A stretch of 31,863 bases of DNA from F23-D06 sp002392325. GTDB lineage: Bacteria > Bacteroidota > Bacteroidia > Bacteroidales > WCHB1-69. Positions 31,496 through 31,863 of this stretch are shown one piece after another. The translations under genes and the position numbers were made by a program. Location: the NCBI GenBank assembly GCA_946624065.1, contig CAMORT010000026.1, positions 1 to 31,863 of the forward strand. The letters run 5' to 3'. Under the pieces are notes generated by a model that was not told the origin of the DNA, ran no database searches, and saw nothing but the letters and a program-made list of their open reading frames with translations. Within the stretch, counting starts at the first letter, position 1. Every line of letters starts with the position of its first letter.

Positions 31496-31528
31496 ACTCC
31501 CCTTCTTTTAAGAAGGGGTGGCCGTAGG
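31496..31528 (+). repeat. CCCCTTCT hairpin repeat, forward copy
   Basis: CCCCTTCTT and AAGAAGGGG (31499-31518) form a 9-bp stem, followed by GTGGCCGTAGG. It is the inverted match of 18582-18618. Confidence 0.75.
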
Positions 31529-31559
31529 CCGGGGTAGTAATATGAAAAACATATTACCT

Positions 31560-31701
31560 TGTAAACAATAGACGGCAGCTCCCACAACGAGAAGATGAAC
31601 TATGACGCACGACGGACTACGATGTATTGCAACATGTGGGCATCGTGCTGGAGGATTTGAGAAAATTCATTGTTGAGAATTATGGGCATGAAGGCGCCTA
31701 A
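31560..31701 (+). pseudogene. Possible 3' gene remnant with an internal stop
   Basis: One frame reads NNRRQLPQREDEL, a TGA (31603-31605), then TTDYDVLQHVGIVLEDLRKF and IVENYGHEGA before TAA at 31699-31701. The amphipathic, acidic-basic pattern looks protein-like, but I recognise no family, and there is no start codon or visible 5' part. It could be chance. Confidence 0.25.
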
Positions 31702-31784
31702 TAAGAAAGGGATCCCCAAGAATCTTCAATTCCACAAGGTTGGCCTGACGGCCAATCTTGCATATCACTACCCTGCCCTTCGGG

Positions 31785-31819
31785 CAAAAAAAAAGCCCCT
31801 CGGATTGTTCCAAGGGGCT
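31785..31819 (-). terminator. Terminator of the rRNA operon
   Basis: On the reverse strand AGCCCCT (from 31819) pairs with AGGGGCT (to 31794) and is followed by nine Ts (31786-31794). It lies directly after the 5S rRNA 3' end. Confidence 0.92.
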
Positions 31820-31821
31820 CT

Positions 31822-31863
31822 GTGGTATTGGGCGACGACCTACTCTCCCACCGGTCAGGGCAG
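31822..31863 (-). rRNA. rrf: 5S ribosomal RNA, 3' end only
   Basis: The reverse strand reads GGTGGGAGAGTAGGTCGTCG near the window end, which is the conserved 3' segment of bacterial 5S rRNA (loop E/helix IV and the helix I strand). The rest of the gene, and presumably 23S and 16S, lie beyond base 31863. The 3' end is placed by its nearness to the terminator and may be off by a few bases. Confidence 0.88.

Larger units (their letters stand above)
31335..31785. other. Gene-free, repeat-rich stretch before the rRNA genes
   Basis: About 450 bases without an intact gene. In order they hold a mini-element of the MITE-like family (31351-31414), an unmarked AT-rich part, the CCCCTTCT hairpin repeat (31496-31528), the stem GTAATATG/CATATTAC (31537-31557), a possible gene remnant (31560-31701), and a hairpin AGGTTGGCC-TGAC-GGCCAATCT (31738-31759). 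Confidence 0.75.

Noticed and set aside
31774..31794. TGCCC-TTC-GGGCA hairpin followed by As as a forward terminator
   Set aside because: The run is A on the forward strand, so it cannot act as a forward intrinsic terminator. The A-run belongs to the reverse-strand rRNA terminator.

Overview
The window comes from a chromosome of the phylum Bacteroidota, most likely order Bacteroidales. The evidence is the promoter type, the protein families and the secretion system. At least a dozen intergenic sites match the Bacteroidota -7 box TAnnTTTG. The proteins are of Bacteroidales type (TsaB, RecG, a second EF-G, UvrB, HolA, AtpD/AtpC). The type IX secretion system (T9SS) is represented by PorQ and by several secreted proteins ending in T9SS sorting domains. 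Base composition is about half GC, with a clearly AT-richer accessory stretch at about 14.8-18.4 kb. I cannot name a genus.

Layout. 1-8.3 kb, all forward: the 3' end of a serine hydrolase (probably the tail of a GH3/beta-lactamase-fold fusion), tsaB, a tandem Usp-like protein, recG, an EF-G2-like factor whose GTPase motifs are altered, a strong terminator, and an orphan DppB-type permease. 8.4-10.8 kb, reverse: porQ followed by a DegT/PorR-like aminotransferase, plausibly one operon serving T9SS and its cell-surface anchor. 10.8-14.6 kb, forward: a small lipoprotein, a long MORN/YwqK-repeat exported protein, and an MltD-like lytic transglycosylase with two LysM domains. 14.6-18.8 kb is a decayed accessory region. 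It holds a winged-helix remnant, a barrel-like exported protein, a broken T9SS cargo gene, two tandem paralogous secreted proteins with T9SS tails, a detached sorting-domain fragment, and repeated copies of one promoter/leader/signal-peptide cassette. 18.8-24.8 kb: uvrB (reverse) diverges from holA, an M48 metalloprotease and a barrel-like outer membrane protein. 24.8-26.6 kb, reverse: atpD-atpC. 26.7-27.2 kb: tRNA-Gly(GCC) with a terminator, then a MITE-like palindromic element. 27.2-27.8 kb, reverse: a flavin reductase-rubredoxin fusion. 27.9-31.3 kb, forward: a secreted peptidylarginine deiminase closely resembling Porphyromonas gingivalis PPAD, and a SulP anion transporter. The window ends in repeat-rich noncoding DNA and the 3' end of a 5S rRNA gene on the reverse strand.

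The points of most interest are: (i) the PPAD-like enzyme with all catalytic residues and a T9SS tail; (ii) a 258-bp nested-palindrome element with 13-bp terminal inverted repeats and an exact 8-bp flanking duplication, plus partial relatives elsewhere in the window; (iii) the repeated promoter-leader-signal cassette driving unrelated or fast-diverging exported proteins; (iv) an EF-G2-like factor lacking the catalytic His of the DTPGH motif; and (v) a tRNA-Gly with C instead of U at T-loop position 55. All family assignments rest on motif recognition by eye. No database search was run.
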